Assembly: GCA_043747595.1 (NCBI GenBank)
Contig: JAYTOX010000003.1
Location: 12,387-76,386, forward strand
DNA length: 64,000 bases
Source of the DNA: JADKIH01 sp043747595
GTDB taxonomy: Bacteria; Bacteroidota; Bacteroidia; AKYH767-A; 2013-40CM-41-45
Direction: 5' to 3'
The position numbers were made by a program, and so were the translations under genes. The stretch's first letter is position 1, and every line of letters starts with the position of its first letter. Shown one piece after another: positions 1 to 9,820 of this stretch. The notes below the pieces were generated by a model. The model had not been told where the DNA came from. It worked only from the letters and a program-made list of their open reading frames with translations, and searched no databases.

Positions 1-1558
1 CGAATTCAGCAATTCGATGATCCAAAAATGGTTCACGGCCTTCCAAGCTTACAGACATAGACGCTCTATCCACCTTGTGCAAGATATCATCAGGCAGGTA
101 CGTATTAAATTCGAGTGAAAGTATTTTTGTAAGAAGGTCAACATTTTTTTCTGTAATCCGCTCATCGAAAGCTGACGATGGAAAAGCTACAGGATTTGTT
201 AGCAACGAAGAAAGTTCTTTTTCAGTATATGTCTGATTGATGATATCAAACATCTCCTCGCCTGTTCTACTTTCCAGCAATCGTTTCAATTTATTCTTAC
301 GATCCGGTTTACTTAAATTATGTTTCGAATCACCTATAAAATTTGCCGATAAATATTTAAATGCCGTTGGAACTGAATTTAGTTTTTTAATTTGGTCAAA
401 ACTTTTCAAATGGCGTGGATAACCTCCAAACAATTCATCACCACCATCGGCAGACAAGGCCACAGTAACATGTTGGCGAGCAATTTTGCTGACTAAAGTT
501 GTAGGAATTGCAGAAGAATCGCCAAAAGGTTCATCGTAAATATCGGGAAGCAACGGAATTATTTCTTGGGCTTCTTTAAAAGTGCAATAGTATTCGTGAT
601 GATCTGTTTGTATATGCTTAGCAACTTCTTTAGCGTACACTGCCTCATTAAAGCCGGGTTCATCAAATCCGATTGTATATGTTTTTATTAGCGTATTGTT
701 AGTCTTTTGAAGAATCGCAGCAACGCATGTACTATCATAGCCTCCGCTCAAAAAAACACCTACAGGAACATCAGCAATTAAACGATAATTAAAAGCTGAA
801 ACCAAAAGCGATTCCAATTGTGCTTTTGCTTCCTCGTAATTAATTTTTAATTTTTCCTTGATAGCGTTCTTTTTGACATTCCAATAGCTATGAGTTTTTA
901 CTTTTTTAGTGCTGAGGTCTAATTCAAGCCAATGACCTGGATTAAGTTTAAACACATTGGTAAAAATAGAAGAAGGCGCGGGAATGTATCCATGCTGAAA
1001 AAAAGAGGCTAAAGCTTTTTCATCAATTTTTTTTTCAAACTTTGAATGTGCATGAAAGCATTTTAATTCAGAGGCAAAAAGAAATAAGTCGTCTTTATGA
1101 TAGTAGTAAAACGGTTTAACACCCACACGATCTCTGAAGCAAACTATTTTATTGTTACTCACATCAAAAATAACAATTGCAAACATACCGATGAATCGTT
1201 GAACGCATTCATTTCCCCATTGTTGGTAGGCTTTTAAAATAACTTCTGTATCGCTTGTGCTGATAAATGAATGATCTAAAGCGATCAATTCATTTTTAAT
1301 TTCATTGAAGTTATAAATCTCTCCATTGAAAACAATCCAATCGTTACTCTCCAAATTTTTCATTGGTTGATGTCCCAACGGACTCAGATCTATGATGGCA
1401 AGCCGCCGAAATCCAAAACCGATGGTAGCGTTTTGCAAATCAAATAGCTCTTCACCTTCATCATCCGGACCACGATGAATGATACACTTTGTCATCAATT
1501 TAAGCGTATTGACGTCAGAGTGCTTTGAAAAATCGATAAATCCTGTTATTCCACACAT
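1..1558 (-). CDS. asnB: Asparagine synthase (glutamine-hydrolysing), partial at 3' end
   Basis: It makes asparagine from aspartate, ATP and glutamine, or performs a related amidation in glycan clusters. The ATG is followed directly by Cys (MCGITGF), the N-terminal nucleophile of class II glutamine amidotransferases, and RGPDDEG and FNGEIYN follow in the GATase domain. The synthetase half shows the ATP-pyrophosphatase loop FLSGGYDST and later REPFLDHRI. About 519 codons are present; the C-terminus (roughly 100 residues by family length) lies beyond position 1. The gene is divergent from a methyltransferase/glycosyltransferase pair with 84 nt between starts. AsnB paralogues are common in surface-polysaccharide loci, so a role there is possible, but housekeeping asparagine synthesis is equally consistent with the sequence. 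Confidence 0.93.
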   Translation of the reverse strand, partial: MCGITGFIDFSKHSDVNTLKLMTKCIIHRGPDDEGEELFDLQNATIGFGFRRLAIIDLSPLGHQPMKNLESNDWIVFNGEIYNFNEIKNELIALDHSFISTSDTEVILKAYQQWGNECVQRFIGMFAIVIFDVSNNKIVCFRDRVGVKPFYYYHKDDLFLFASELKCFHAHSKFEKKIDEKALASFFQHGYIPAPSSIFTNVFKLNPGHWLELDLSTKKVKTHSYWNVKKNAIKEKLKINYEEAKAQLESLLVSAFNYRLIADVPVGVFLSGGYDSTCVAAILQKTNNTLIKTYTIGFDEPGFNEAVYAKEVAKHIQTDHHEYYCTFKEAQEIIPLLPDIYDEPFGDSSAIPTTLVSKIARQHVTVALSADGGDELFGGYPRHLKSFDQIKKLNSVPTAFKYLSANFIGDSKHNLSKPDRKNKLKRLLESRTGEEMFDIINQTYTEKELSSLLTNPVAFPSSAFDERITEKNVDLLTKILSLEFNTYLPDDILHKVDRASMSVSLEGREPFLDHRIAEF

Positions 1559-1642
1559 AGTAAGACGGCTAAACTACACAAAAAAAATGCTAATAAGATA
1601 GAATTTTAAAGGATTTGGTTATTTTCACCGTCGATTACGACT

Positions 1643-2479
1643 ATGGAAGAAATAGAGATTACCCAACAGCAAGCCGGCGATAAAGCCGGGGAAGAGTACT
1701 GGACACAATTTTGGAAAAATTTCGAATTGCCGGCACCAATGAACATTCATTCATCGAATGTAAATGAATACCCAAATCGATTACTGCATCGGCTCTTTAA
1801 AAAATCTTTTAAAGAAATAAAAACTGACGGTAAAAAGCTTTTAGAAATTGGCTGTGGAAATTCTGTTTTCCTAAGCTATTTTAAAAAGGAGTTTTCGTTT
1901 GATGTATATGGTTTAGACTACTCAGAATTTGGATGTAAGCAAACGGAAAAAATTCTAGAGAGGGATGGAATAAAAGGGAAAATCATACTTGGAGATGCAT
2001 TCAATCCACCAAATGATTTAATCGGACAATTTGACGTTGTCTGTTCATTTGGAGTTGTAGAACATTTTGAAGATACCGCAGGAACATTGACTGCCTTTTC
2101 CAAGTTTTTAAAGCCGGGAGGAATATTAATTTCTTCGATACCAAATATGAAAGGAGCAACAGGGTTGTTGCATAAATGGCTGAACAAACCGGTGTATGAC
2201 ATTCATGTGCCGCTTGATAAAAAAGACATGAAAGTTGCAATAGAACGAGCAGGCCTTTTTCCGTTGGTGAATGAATATTTTCTTGCTTTGAGTTTTGCAA
2301 TTACACTAGAAGGGAGAGACGGAAAAAAAATACCTTATTATGCGCTTAAAAAATTCTTTGTAAAGACCATTCGTTATACTTCAAAATTAGTATGGATAGT
2401 TGAGAACATAACCCATCCTTTACCGGCAGGAAAATATTTATCGGGCGGTATTTTTACCGCTGTCAAAAAACAAGGATGA
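1643..2479 (+). CDS. Class I SAM-dependent methyltransferase
   Basis: A 278-residue protein with a Rossmann methyltransferase core. The SAM-binding motif I LLEIGCGN lies at about residues 66-73, the acidic strand-2 end YGLDYSE follows, and FDVVCSFGVVEHFED and LKPGGIL represent motifs II-III. It resembles Methyltransf_11/23 enzymes that act on small molecules or sugars; the substrate cannot be told. Its last four bases overlap the ATG of the next gene, a glycosyltransferase, which implies translational coupling and suggests glycan modification. The ATG at 1643 is the first in frame and no clear Shine-Dalgarno sequence precedes it. Confidence 0.85.
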   Translation: MEEIEITQQQAGDKAGEEYWTQFWKNFELPAPMNIHSSNVNEYPNRLLHRLFKKSFKEIKTDGKKLLEIGCGNSVFLSYFKKEFSFDVYGLDYSEFGCKQTEKILERDGIKGKIILGDAFNPPNDLIGQFDVVCSFGVVEHFEDTAGTLTAFSKFLKPGGILISSIPNMKGATGLLHKWLNKPVYDIHVPLDKKDMKVAIERAGLFPLVNEYFLALSFAITLEGRDGKKIPYYALKKFFVKTIRYTSKLVWIVENITHPLPAGKYLSGGIFTAVKKQG

Positions 2480-3525
2480 AAAAATTAAAGGCGCTTTACT
2501 TTTTTGTTGGCAGATCTTCATTTGTAGATAAAGACACTGAAATGTTTAGTGAAAAATTTATTGTTCAAAAGTTCAATTTCGAATTTGAAGCAAAGTGGAA
2601 AATTCCGTTTCAATTAATCAGCCAATTTTTATTTTTGTTGATTCATATTTTCACATCTCAAATAGTAATTATTCAGTTAGCCGGTTTTCATTCGGTGTTA
2701 CCCGTAGTGTTTGCAAAATTGACAGGAAAAAGATCTGTGATTATTGCTGCCGGTACCGATTGCCATTCCTTCCCTTCTATCGGTTATGGCAATTATCAGA
2801 AATGGCTTTTATCTATTGCAACCAAATTTTCATTTAAAAATTGTAATCTTATTATCCCTAAACATGAATCGTTGTGGCTCTCAGATTACACTTACGATTC
2901 ATCTGATTATGATAAGCAAGGCATCAGTTATTTTATACCCGGAATAAATACCCCGCATATTGTTGTAGAGAATGGCTTTGATTCGAATCGATTTAAAAAA
3001 ACAGTACTTGCAAAGAAAAATAGTTTTATTACTATCAGCGGATTATTAAATAGAGAATCGCAACGGAAATTAAAAGGAATTGATCTCATTATTGAAGTGG
3101 CAAAGTCACTTCCGGAATGCAGCTTTACAATTTTAGGAGTTACTAAAGATGCAATTTTTAGTGAACTACCTACAAACATTAAATTAGTAAGTGCCGTTCC
3201 GAATAATGAGCTGCCTGATATTTTATCGGAGCATCAGTTTTATTTACAGTTGTCGATGGCCGAAGGATTTCCAAATGCCTTATGTGAAGCTATGTTGTGC
3301 GAATGTATTCCGATTGGCTCTTCAGTTTTCTCGATTCCCGAAATAATTGATGATACAGGATATATTTTAGAAAAAAGAAATTCAGCAGAGCTGGTGCATT
3401 TGATTAAAAAAATTCAGCTAGATAATAATTCGATGAAAGGTCAAATGGCAAAACAAAGAATTTGTAATAACTACACATTGAGTAAGAGAAAGGAAAAACT
3501 TTTGGCCATACTCGAAAAGTATTGA
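2476..3525 (+). CDS. Glycosyltransferase, family 4-like (GT-B fold)
   Basis: A 349-residue GT-B glycosyltransferase. The C-terminal half carries the usual nucleotide-sugar binding features: KGIDLIIEVAKSLPE, then MAEGFPNALCEAM with the E-x7-E pattern of GT4 enzymes. The N-terminal half has a hydrophobic stretch (QLISQFLFLLIHIF) that may sit against the membrane. It overlaps the upstream methyltransferase by ATGA, so the two are almost certainly co-translated. Donor and acceptor are unknown. With the nearby asparagine synthase it probably belongs to a surface-glycan locus that continues to the left of the window. Confidence 0.82.
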   Translation: MKKLKALYFFVGRSSFVDKDTEMFSEKFIVQKFNFEFEAKWKIPFQLISQFLFLLIHIFTSQIVIIQLAGFHSVLPVVFAKLTGKRSVIIAAGTDCHSFPSIGYGNYQKWLLSIATKFSFKNCNLIIPKHESLWLSDYTYDSSDYDKQGISYFIPGINTPHIVVENGFDSNRFKKTVLAKKNSFITISGLLNRESQRKLKGIDLIIEVAKSLPECSFTILGVTKDAIFSELPTNIKLVSAVPNNELPDILSEHQFYLQLSMAEGFPNALCEAMLCECIPIGSSVFSIPEIIDDTGYILEKRNSAELVHLIKKIQLDNNSMKGQMAKQRICNNYTLSKRKEKLLAILEKY

Positions 3526-3540
3526 AGCATATTTTAATAA

Positions 3541-5889
3541 TTATCGCATCAAATTAATATATCCTTTTCTCACTTCACTTCCATTTTTGAGCAAATAGAC
3601 ATACATATCATTTGGAATTTGTGAACCATGATATGTACCATCCCACTCCATTGTGGAAGCATCATCATTTTTATAGATTTGAGTTCCCCAACGATTAAAT
3701 ATTTCGATTGAATAAATAACACAAGGCCTAAATGCGCTCAATGCAAAATAATCATTCTTTCCATCACCATTTGGAGTAAAAGAATTGGGTATGTATAAAA
3801 TTTCTCCAAGCAATGTTTCTGCCGATACTTTTTTGGAAGTAGAATCGATACAAGTAGATTCTTTATTTACGATAAGGCGAGTGGTATAATCACCTTCATT
3901 CGCATAACGATGAATAGGATTTTTAACTGAACTAGTTGAACCGTCACCAAACTCCCAATAATAAGAGACAGCATTGTTAGTAACGTCGTAGAAGTTAACA
4001 TTTCCCGAACATGAGTCTTGAACAACAGAATATTTTGCATTTTTAAAAGAAGTAAAATTTATATTCTTCGTTATTTTCTGATCACAGTGATAAAACGATG
4101 TAGTGGTTAAAGTAACGGGAACAGTTCCGGAAATTTCATAAATATGCGACGGAGAATTATCAGTCGATACGTTACCGTCACCAAAATCCCAATTATAAGT
4201 AGCACCTAACTTTGAATAATTAGTAAAATAAACATTCGAATCGCAGTCAGCCACCAAATAACCGAAGTCACTAATCGGCAAAGGAGGAATATTTATGCTG
4301 ATAAAGGACGTGTCAACACAAAATGAATCGGTGAAAACAATTTGCTGAATGGTGAAATCGCCCGCAGAACCAAAACGATGAGACGGCGATTTATCGAAGC
4401 CGATAGCACCATCACCAAAATCCCAACGAGAAGTAGCTTCATTCAACGACGAATCGACTGCTACAATGGAATATGAGCAAGTATCGAGTTGAACACTGAA
4501 ATTAGAAACGGGAATTTTTTGAACAAAGATTTTTTTTGTGAGCGTGTCGTAGCAAGAAGAATCGGTTGAAGTAATTAATGTTACATCGTAGGAACCTTCG
4601 TGTGGATATACATGAGTAGGATTTGAGTCTAATGAATTAGTATTGTCACCAAAATCCCAATGCCAAAAACTTGCAACACCACCTACACCATACGATTTAT
4701 CGATAAAGTTAAATGAATTATCACAATGCTTGTTTTGAATATTGTACTGTGCCAAGAAGACCGGATAAATGTGAACTAGACCGCGAGCAGTATCATTGCA
4801 ATCGGGATTAATTCCTGAGTAGGCAACAAGTGTTGCGAGATAATCACCCGTATCAGAATATGCATAGTTCGGATTTTTAACTGACGAAGTATCGAATGGA
4901 TTTGAAGGATCGCCAAAGCTCCATTGATATGTTGCAGCGTTATAACTCGTGTTGAGAAAATTAGCAACAAGGCTACCACAAGAAATAGTTGGAGAAAAGA
5001 TAGAAGCGACAGTTAATCGTGGACAGCTAACAACATTCACTTGAAAATCGCGAAGCGTTTCACTGAGGAGAACACCGTTGCGATATTCCTTTACACTTAC
5101 ACCATAAACAAATTGCCCCAATGAGCTGGGAGTAGCCTTCAAGATTCCGGTAACCGAATCGATGTGGAGGGCAGTACCACCAAATACATTCGTTAGAGAA
5201 TAAGGATTGAGATACACCACATGAGAATAAGGCGGGGAATTAGGAGGAGAAGGTTTTGGAATCGCCTGATCGGCGCCAGAATAAGGGACGAATAAAGAGT
5301 AAACTAATGAGTCGCCTTCGTAGTCGATAGCCGAATGATTGAATGTGAAAGGAGCATCTTTACAGATAAAAGTTGGAGGCCAGTTTACAAATTTAGGATT
5401 AGAGTTTACAGTAGTTATCGAAGGATCGGGAATGGTTGCAAAATAAGTAGCACCGGTACCTTGAACATTTGCAAGATTGATAATTGAACTATTTCTACAG
5501 CATCGTTGATACGCGATAGTATAACCACCGGGAATTGGAGGGAGCGTGGTAGTATAAGTGTAATTGGCTACTTCATAACATACATTTGTAGGAGGAATTA
5601 AACAAGGTGAATTAATAGCATTGGCAACTTGTTGTTGAGATGATATGTATACGCTGGAATTATAAATGAGATTATCGTTTACGTCGAAGATTCCAATACT
5701 TGCAGGATTATCAAATGGAGCCAAACCATTATAACAATCCCTATAAACAGTTAAGCTAATTTCGTAATTGTTGTTACCTAGGTAACGGTAATTCATTTCA
5801 CCGCCTACAATATGAGTGGCAAAACCATTCAAAGAGAAGAAGAGGGAAAGAATGAAAAGAAATTGAAATTTTATTTTGTTGGGAAACAT
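3541..5889 (-). CDS. PKD-domain surface protein with T9SS type B sorting domain
   Basis: A 782-residue secreted protein. The N-terminus has a signal peptide (about residues 1-24) followed by ATHIVGGEMNYRYLG, a start I know from Bacteroidota gliding/T9SS type B proteins. Five PKD-type repeats follow at about residues 310-690, each marked by W-x-FGD (WSFGD, WDFGD three times, WEFGD). The last ~85 residues form a type B C-terminal domain: IPNSFTPNGDGKNDYF, IFNRWG, then WDGTYHG. Such proteins are exported by the T9SS and can act as adhesins; this is family knowledge and no ligand can be inferred. It lies convergent to the glycosyltransferase gene with only 15 nt between stops. Confidence 0.9.
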   Translation of the reverse strand: MFPNKIKFQFLFILSLFFSLNGFATHIVGGEMNYRYLGNNNYEISLTVYRDCYNGLAPFDNPASIGIFDVNDNLIYNSSVYISSQQQVANAINSPCLIPPTNVCYEVANYTYTTTLPPIPGGYTIAYQRCCRNSSIINLANVQGTGATYFATIPDPSITTVNSNPKFVNWPPTFICKDAPFTFNHSAIDYEGDSLVYSLFVPYSGADQAIPKPSPPNSPPYSHVVYLNPYSLTNVFGGTALHIDSVTGILKATPSSLGQFVYGVSVKEYRNGVLLSETLRDFQVNVVSCPRLTVASIFSPTISCGSLVANFLNTSYNAATYQWSFGDPSNPFDTSSVKNPNYAYSDTGDYLATLVAYSGINPDCNDTARGLVHIYPVFLAQYNIQNKHCDNSFNFIDKSYGVGGVASFWHWDFGDNTNSLDSNPTHVYPHEGSYDVTLITSTDSSCYDTLTKKIFVQKIPVSNFSVQLDTCSYSIVAVDSSLNEATSRWDFGDGAIGFDKSPSHRFGSAGDFTIQQIVFTDSFCVDTSFISINIPPLPISDFGYLVADCDSNVYFTNYSKLGATYNWDFGDGNVSTDNSPSHIYEISGTVPVTLTTTSFYHCDQKITKNINFTSFKNAKYSVVQDSCSGNVNFYDVTNNAVSYYWEFGDGSTSSVKNPIHRYANEGDYTTRLIVNKESTCIDSTSKKVSAETLLGEILYIPNSFTPNGDGKNDYFALSAFRPCVIYSIEIFNRWGTQIYKNDDASTMEWDGTYHGSQIPNDMYVYLLKNGSEVRKGYINLMR

Positions 5890-6146
5890 TTAAGATATCT
5901 TAAGGCGATAAAATTTCATTCCAGGAATTCGAGGAGATTTCCAATAACAAATATAAAAAAGTTAGCAAAAGAATGAAACTAAATTGGACAAATAGGTGAA
6001 AATCAGCTTTAAAAGACTCATTTGCGCCTATTCAATGGCATTAAATTAGGTGAGTGAGCTTTATAGAAATAAATCGAGCTATTTTTTGATAGCAATACTG
6101 AGAATAAAATAAAGCTGAGTTTTCCGGAATCATGAAAAGAGAACAC

Positions 6147-7067
6147 TTATTTATAGATCTCGACACCTGAATTACCGGAAGCCGATTTCCATGCACGGTA
6201 CATACCATCACTATTAAAAGAAAGCACACATTCGCCATTTGTGTCTAATGCAATTAATCCGCCTTCACCACCCAATTGAACAAGTTTAGAATGAACAACC
6301 AAAGCACAGGCATCGTTGAGCGAAAGACCTTTGTATTCCATTAAGCAAGAAACATCGTAAGCGACAACAGCACGCAAAAAGAATTCTCCATGGCCGGTAC
6401 ATGAAACAGCGCAGGTAGTATTGTTAGCATAAGTACCCGCACCAATAATGGGACTATCGCCAATACGATCGAAACGTTTATTTGTCATTCCTCCTGTAGA
6501 AGTAGCTGCAGCAATGTTTCCGTATTGATCGAGAGCGACAGCACCAACAGTTCCGAATTTTTTATCAGAGTGATCGAGTTGAAACGTATCAGTATTACGA
6601 ATTTCTTGTAACTGATCGAATCGAAATTGATCGAAGAAATATTTTTCATCTTCAAAAGGAACATTCATTAGTCGAGCGAATTTTTCTGCTCCACCTCCAC
6701 TCAATAATACATGATCCGACTTATCCATTACTAAGCGAGCCAAATTGACCGGATTTTTAACACCATTAATTCCGCAAACAGCACCAGCTTCCAGGTTTTT
6801 ACCATTCATAATAGAAGCATCCATTTGATGGCTACCATCATTCGTAAAAACAGAGCCTTTTCCGGCGTTGAATAAGGGACAATTTTCAAGACTAATTACA
6901 GTTTGTTCTACAGCATCCAAAGACGAGCCACCATTCGACAAAACACTATAACCTAAATCTAACGCAGTTTGTAAGGCATTTTTGTAAAGCAGTTCCTTTT
7001 CAGGCGACATAGACGATTTTAGGATGGTACCGGCGCCTCCATGAAGAGCAAGGGCTATTTTTTTCAT
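6147..7067 (-). CDS. iaaA: Isoaspartyl peptidase / L-asparaginase (Ntn-hydrolase)
   Basis: A plant-type asparaginase that cleaves isoaspartyl dipeptides and asparagine after autoproteolysis into alpha and beta subunits. I place the start at the ATG at 7067 (MKKIALALHGGAG), the family's usual N-terminus; the open frame runs 32 codons further upstream but reads as low-complexity Phe/Tyr-rich sequence. The predicted product has 306 residues. The nucleophile is Thr173 in KFGTVGAVALD, with TSTGG and TGHGE downstream as substrate-binding segments. No signal peptide is seen, so it is probably cytoplasmic. It is a single gene, not linked to the neighbouring surface-protein genes by spacing. Confidence 0.92.
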   Translation of the reverse strand: MKKIALALHGGAGTILKSSMSPEKELLYKNALQTALDLGYSVLSNGGSSLDAVEQTVISLENCPLFNAGKGSVFTNDGSHQMDASIMNGKNLEAGAVCGINGVKNPVNLARLVMDKSDHVLLSGGGAEKFARLMNVPFEDEKYFFDQFRFDQLQEIRNTDTFQLDHSDKKFGTVGAVALDQYGNIAAATSTGGMTNKRFDRIGDSPIIGAGTYANNTTCAVSCTGHGEFFLRAVVAYDVSCLMEYKGLSLNDACALVVHSKLVQLGGEGGLIALDTNGECVLSFNSDGMYRAWKSASGNSGVEIYK

Positions 7068-7406
7068 GCGAATAATCTTTAGTGACCACAAATAAAAGTA
7101 AAAGAGTGATGAGATTTTTGTAAAATGAAAATTAAAAATGGAAAAAAAATAAAACGAGAGCACTATTTTTTGATGAAAACAATTTTGATTACATCGCTCA
7201 AGAAAAACTTACATCATTTTAATTCCAAAGAGATAGCGAGAAAAATAAAATATAGGCTATAAACCTTGAAGGTTTCAATGATCAACACCTTTTTGCGATC
7301 GAAAGAAGCACATTTCTTACAAAAGCCTAAAAATCAATTTTGAGTCATTTCATGAACTCAATGAGGATGTAGTTTGCGAAGGCAGACAATAAAAAATCTG
7401 AAACTC
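7068..7406. other. Intergenic region between divergent genes
   Basis: About 340 bases separate the isoaspartyl peptidase start from the first T9SS paralogue. I see no RNA gene, and only a short perfect hairpin at 7261-7275 (AAACCTT/AAGGTTT) without a T tract. It should contain both divergent promoters, but no clean TTTG-N19-TAnnTTTG pair could be picked out. Confidence 0.5.
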
Positions 7407-9377
7407 ATGAAAAACAAATACCTCTTAGTATTCATTACCATTCTCCTTTTAGCGACAAATGCACGGTCACAAGCACCGGCTTTCAGGGGAATTTACCTTG
7501 ATGGATTTAGAAACATATTAGGTAATACAGTAAAAGAAGACAGTGTGCTACAGTATGCAGCCGACAGTTCATTTAACTATATTGCTTTATATGACCTTCA
7601 AACAATCAATTTCAGTAGTTCATCCTCGGTAAATACACTTGCATCGTTTATGAGAAAAGCGAGAGAAACCTATGGCATAGCCAATATAGGTGCTGTAGGA
7701 GAAAGCTATTCTACTTTCCTCAATAAGATCGCTCCTTATAATAATCAACGGACGAATGTGAATGAAAAGTTCAACGTATTCAATTTAGAATTTGAATTTT
7801 GGACAACCTCATCAGTAAATCCGGGTGGCGCATATTGTACAGCATACCTTCAACCAAATGGATGTAGCTGTGACAGCAGCGGAGGATTTAAATTCTTTAT
7901 TTCAAACATGCATTTAATAGATTCATTGGCAGCGACGCAAGGAGCAATTTCTGAAACATATGTAGGATGGTTTAATCAAGGACAAGGTTCACAGATTCAG
8001 CGAAACGTAGATAGAGTATTGTTACATGCTTACAGAACAGATCCATCTTCAGTTTATGGGTACAGCAAAACACGATTACAATATTTAGCTTCAAACAATT
8101 CAGTAGTAAACGTTGCTCCTATCTTTTCTAATGAGTCAATATTCATGGGACCATGGTTAACTTCACATCAACAATCAGAAGCGTATACAAAATACAAGTC
8201 CGACTTTCAGGCAGACAATTCATCGTATGTTCAATATATAAACATGTTAGGTTACCAATGGTTTGATTATGGCTTTATGCCAAAGCCGGTACCGGGAACA
8301 GGCACAACAACATCAACATTTACTCCCACGATCGCAGCCTTAGGTGCAACCACTTTTTGTCAGGGCGAGAGTGTTACATTAACAGCAGGTGGAGGAACCG
8401 GATATCAATGGTCGAATGGTGCTACAACAACATCAATCACCGTTACAAATTCAGGTAACTACAACTGCCGAGTAACAAATAATGGAAGTTCACAATTTAC
8501 ACCCGACATAATCATTACGGTGAATGCAAGTCCGACGATTACAATTACACAAGGTGCGTTGGCCAGCAATCAGATTCCAATTACTTCAAATGCAGATCCA
8601 ATGGCAGGCACAGTGCAAGGCTATCAATGGAAATTAAACAACAACAACATTGTAGGGTCAATGGGATCAACATATACCGCAACAGCATCAGGCGATTATT
8701 CGGTGGTACTCACAAATACACTTGGTTGTTCCATGACATCCAATACCGTTACCTGTTCCGTTCCAACACCCGTTAGTTGTTCACTAACAGTGCCGGGAGG
8801 ATTAGTTGCCACAGCAGAGAGCAATACGACAGAGCGGTTAACATGGGGAGCAATACCATCATCAGACTCAATAGTAATACGATACAAACCTGAGACATCG
8901 CAAGTTTATCGTTATATTACTTTACCGAATCTTGGTCAGCTAACATTGGTACTTACAGGGCTTACACCAAATACAAAATATCAGTGGAGAATTAAAACTG
9001 TATGTGGAGCTACATCTAGCTCATACTCGGGGAAGCGTTTGTTTACTACATTAGGGTTTACAACAGTCCCATACCAGACACCATCAAGTTCCAAGAACTA
9101 TGTTTATACAGAAAGCGATGATGAAAGCGATATGATAATATTTCCAAATCCTGCCAATGAATCGGTACGACTATCGTACTATTCCGACCAAGAAACCGTT
9201 TCATTCCTCTCGATAATGGATATGAATGGCAGAGTGGTTAAGGCGCAACAAATACCAATTATTGAAGGCGATAATGAAATTAAGATAGAGACAGGCGAGT
9301 TAGAAAGCGGAATATATTTTCTACAAATAAAGAACGATCAGGCTACACAAACTCAACGCTTGATGATAAGTAAGTAA
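7407..9377 (+). CDS. T9SS type A secreted protein, paralogue 1: unassigned N-terminal domain plus Ig-like and FnIII-like modules
   Basis: A 656-residue exported protein. The ATG at 7407 is chosen because it begins a clean signal peptide (MKNKYLLVFITILLLAT...SQA); the frame also allows a TTG at 7374. Residues ~25-292 form a domain I do not recognise, shared with the next gene: NLEFEFW (126-132), SETYVGW (182-188), DRVLLHAYR (202-210) and NESIFMGPW (242-250). The alternating strand-like motifs ending in acids resemble a (beta/alpha)-barrel hydrolase, which is inference. Ig-like repeats (YQWSNGATT) follow, then a fibronectin III-like segment (TPNTKYQWRIKT), and a type A sorting domain (IIFPNPANESVRL ... 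GIYFLQI ... MISK). The product should be secreted and surface-attached or released through T9SS. Confidence 0.8.
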   Translation: MKNKYLLVFITILLLATNARSQAPAFRGIYLDGFRNILGNTVKEDSVLQYAADSSFNYIALYDLQTINFSSSSSVNTLASFMRKARETYGIANIGAVGESYSTFLNKIAPYNNQRTNVNEKFNVFNLEFEFWTTSSVNPGGAYCTAYLQPNGCSCDSSGGFKFFISNMHLIDSLAATQGAISETYVGWFNQGQGSQIQRNVDRVLLHAYRTDPSSVYGYSKTRLQYLASNNSVVNVAPIFSNESIFMGPWLTSHQQSEAYTKYKSDFQADNSSYVQYINMLGYQWFDYGFMPKPVPGTGTTTSTFTPTIAALGATTFCQGESVTLTAGGGTGYQWSNGATTTSITVTNSGNYNCRVTNNGSSQFTPDIIITVNASPTITITQGALASNQIPITSNADPMAGTVQGYQWKLNNNNIVGSMGSTYTATASGDYSVVLTNTLGCSMTSNTVTCSVPTPVSCSLTVPGGLVATAESNTTERLTWGAIPSSDSIVIRYKPETSQVYRYITLPNLGQLTLVLTGLTPNTKYQWRIKTVCGATSSSYSGKRLFTTLGFTTVPYQTPSSSKNYVYTESDDESDMIIFPNPANESVRLSYYSDQETVSFLSIMDMNGRVVKAQQIPIIEGDNEIKIETGELESGIYFLQIKNDQATQTQRLMISK

Positions 9378-9401
9378 GGTTAAGTTGTTATAAAAAGTAG
9401 A

Positions 9402-9429
9402 AAAATCCCTGCCCCACCGCAGGGATTTT
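9402..9429 (+). terminator. Rho-independent terminator-like hairpin
   Basis: An 11-bp perfect stem (AAAATCCCTGC / GCAGGGATTTT) around a six-base loop, 24 bases after the stop of the first T9SS paralogue. The A-rich left arm means it could work in both directions. It separates the two paralogues transcriptionally. Confidence 0.75.
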
Positions 9430-9820
9430 CTATTTGTTGAAAAAAGAGTGAGAATGTTGAAAACAATTCAAATCTTAATATAGACTCCTAACTTCATATT
9501 CAGTCCCAAGTATGTTTGATTCAAGAGTATGAGAGGCATTAGAAGAAGTAAAAAGCACCGATTTTGATGAGAAAATGAAGTTTTGCACGCTAAATCTGTG
9601 AACCTCGAGAAGTTGACAGAGTATCACGGATGAGTAATGCTTGTATATTTGCCAACGAAAATAACGAGGGGGAAATAAATAGTGGAGATGATCGAAAAGA
9701 AAACTCAACTATTTAGCGCGCTAAAAAATACTCTGAATTAAGTCACTGCGAAAGACTGAGAGGAAAAATAAGCAAGCACTCGTGAAAGGGCCAGTACTAA
9801 AATCTAAACACAAGCATTAG
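9430..9820. other. Intergenic region upstream of second T9SS paralogue
   Basis: About 390 bases without a convincing gene. A 77-codon minus-strand frame (9475-9708) has no recognisable protein features. An exact TAnnTTTG box (TATATTTG, 9644-9651) lies about 170 bases before the next gene, but I find no TTG element 19-21 bases upstream of it, so it may be chance in AT-rich DNA. Confidence 0.4.

Noticed and set aside
237..422. A 61-codon plus-strand open frame
   Set aside because: It lies wholly inside the asparagine synthase gene on the opposite strand, which has clear domain motifs.
9475..9708. A 77-codon minus-strand frame in the gap between the two T9SS paralogues
   Set aside because: Its sequence is Phe/Tyr/Ser/His-rich without domain, signal peptide or conserved partner; it is most likely a chance frame in AT-rich DNA.
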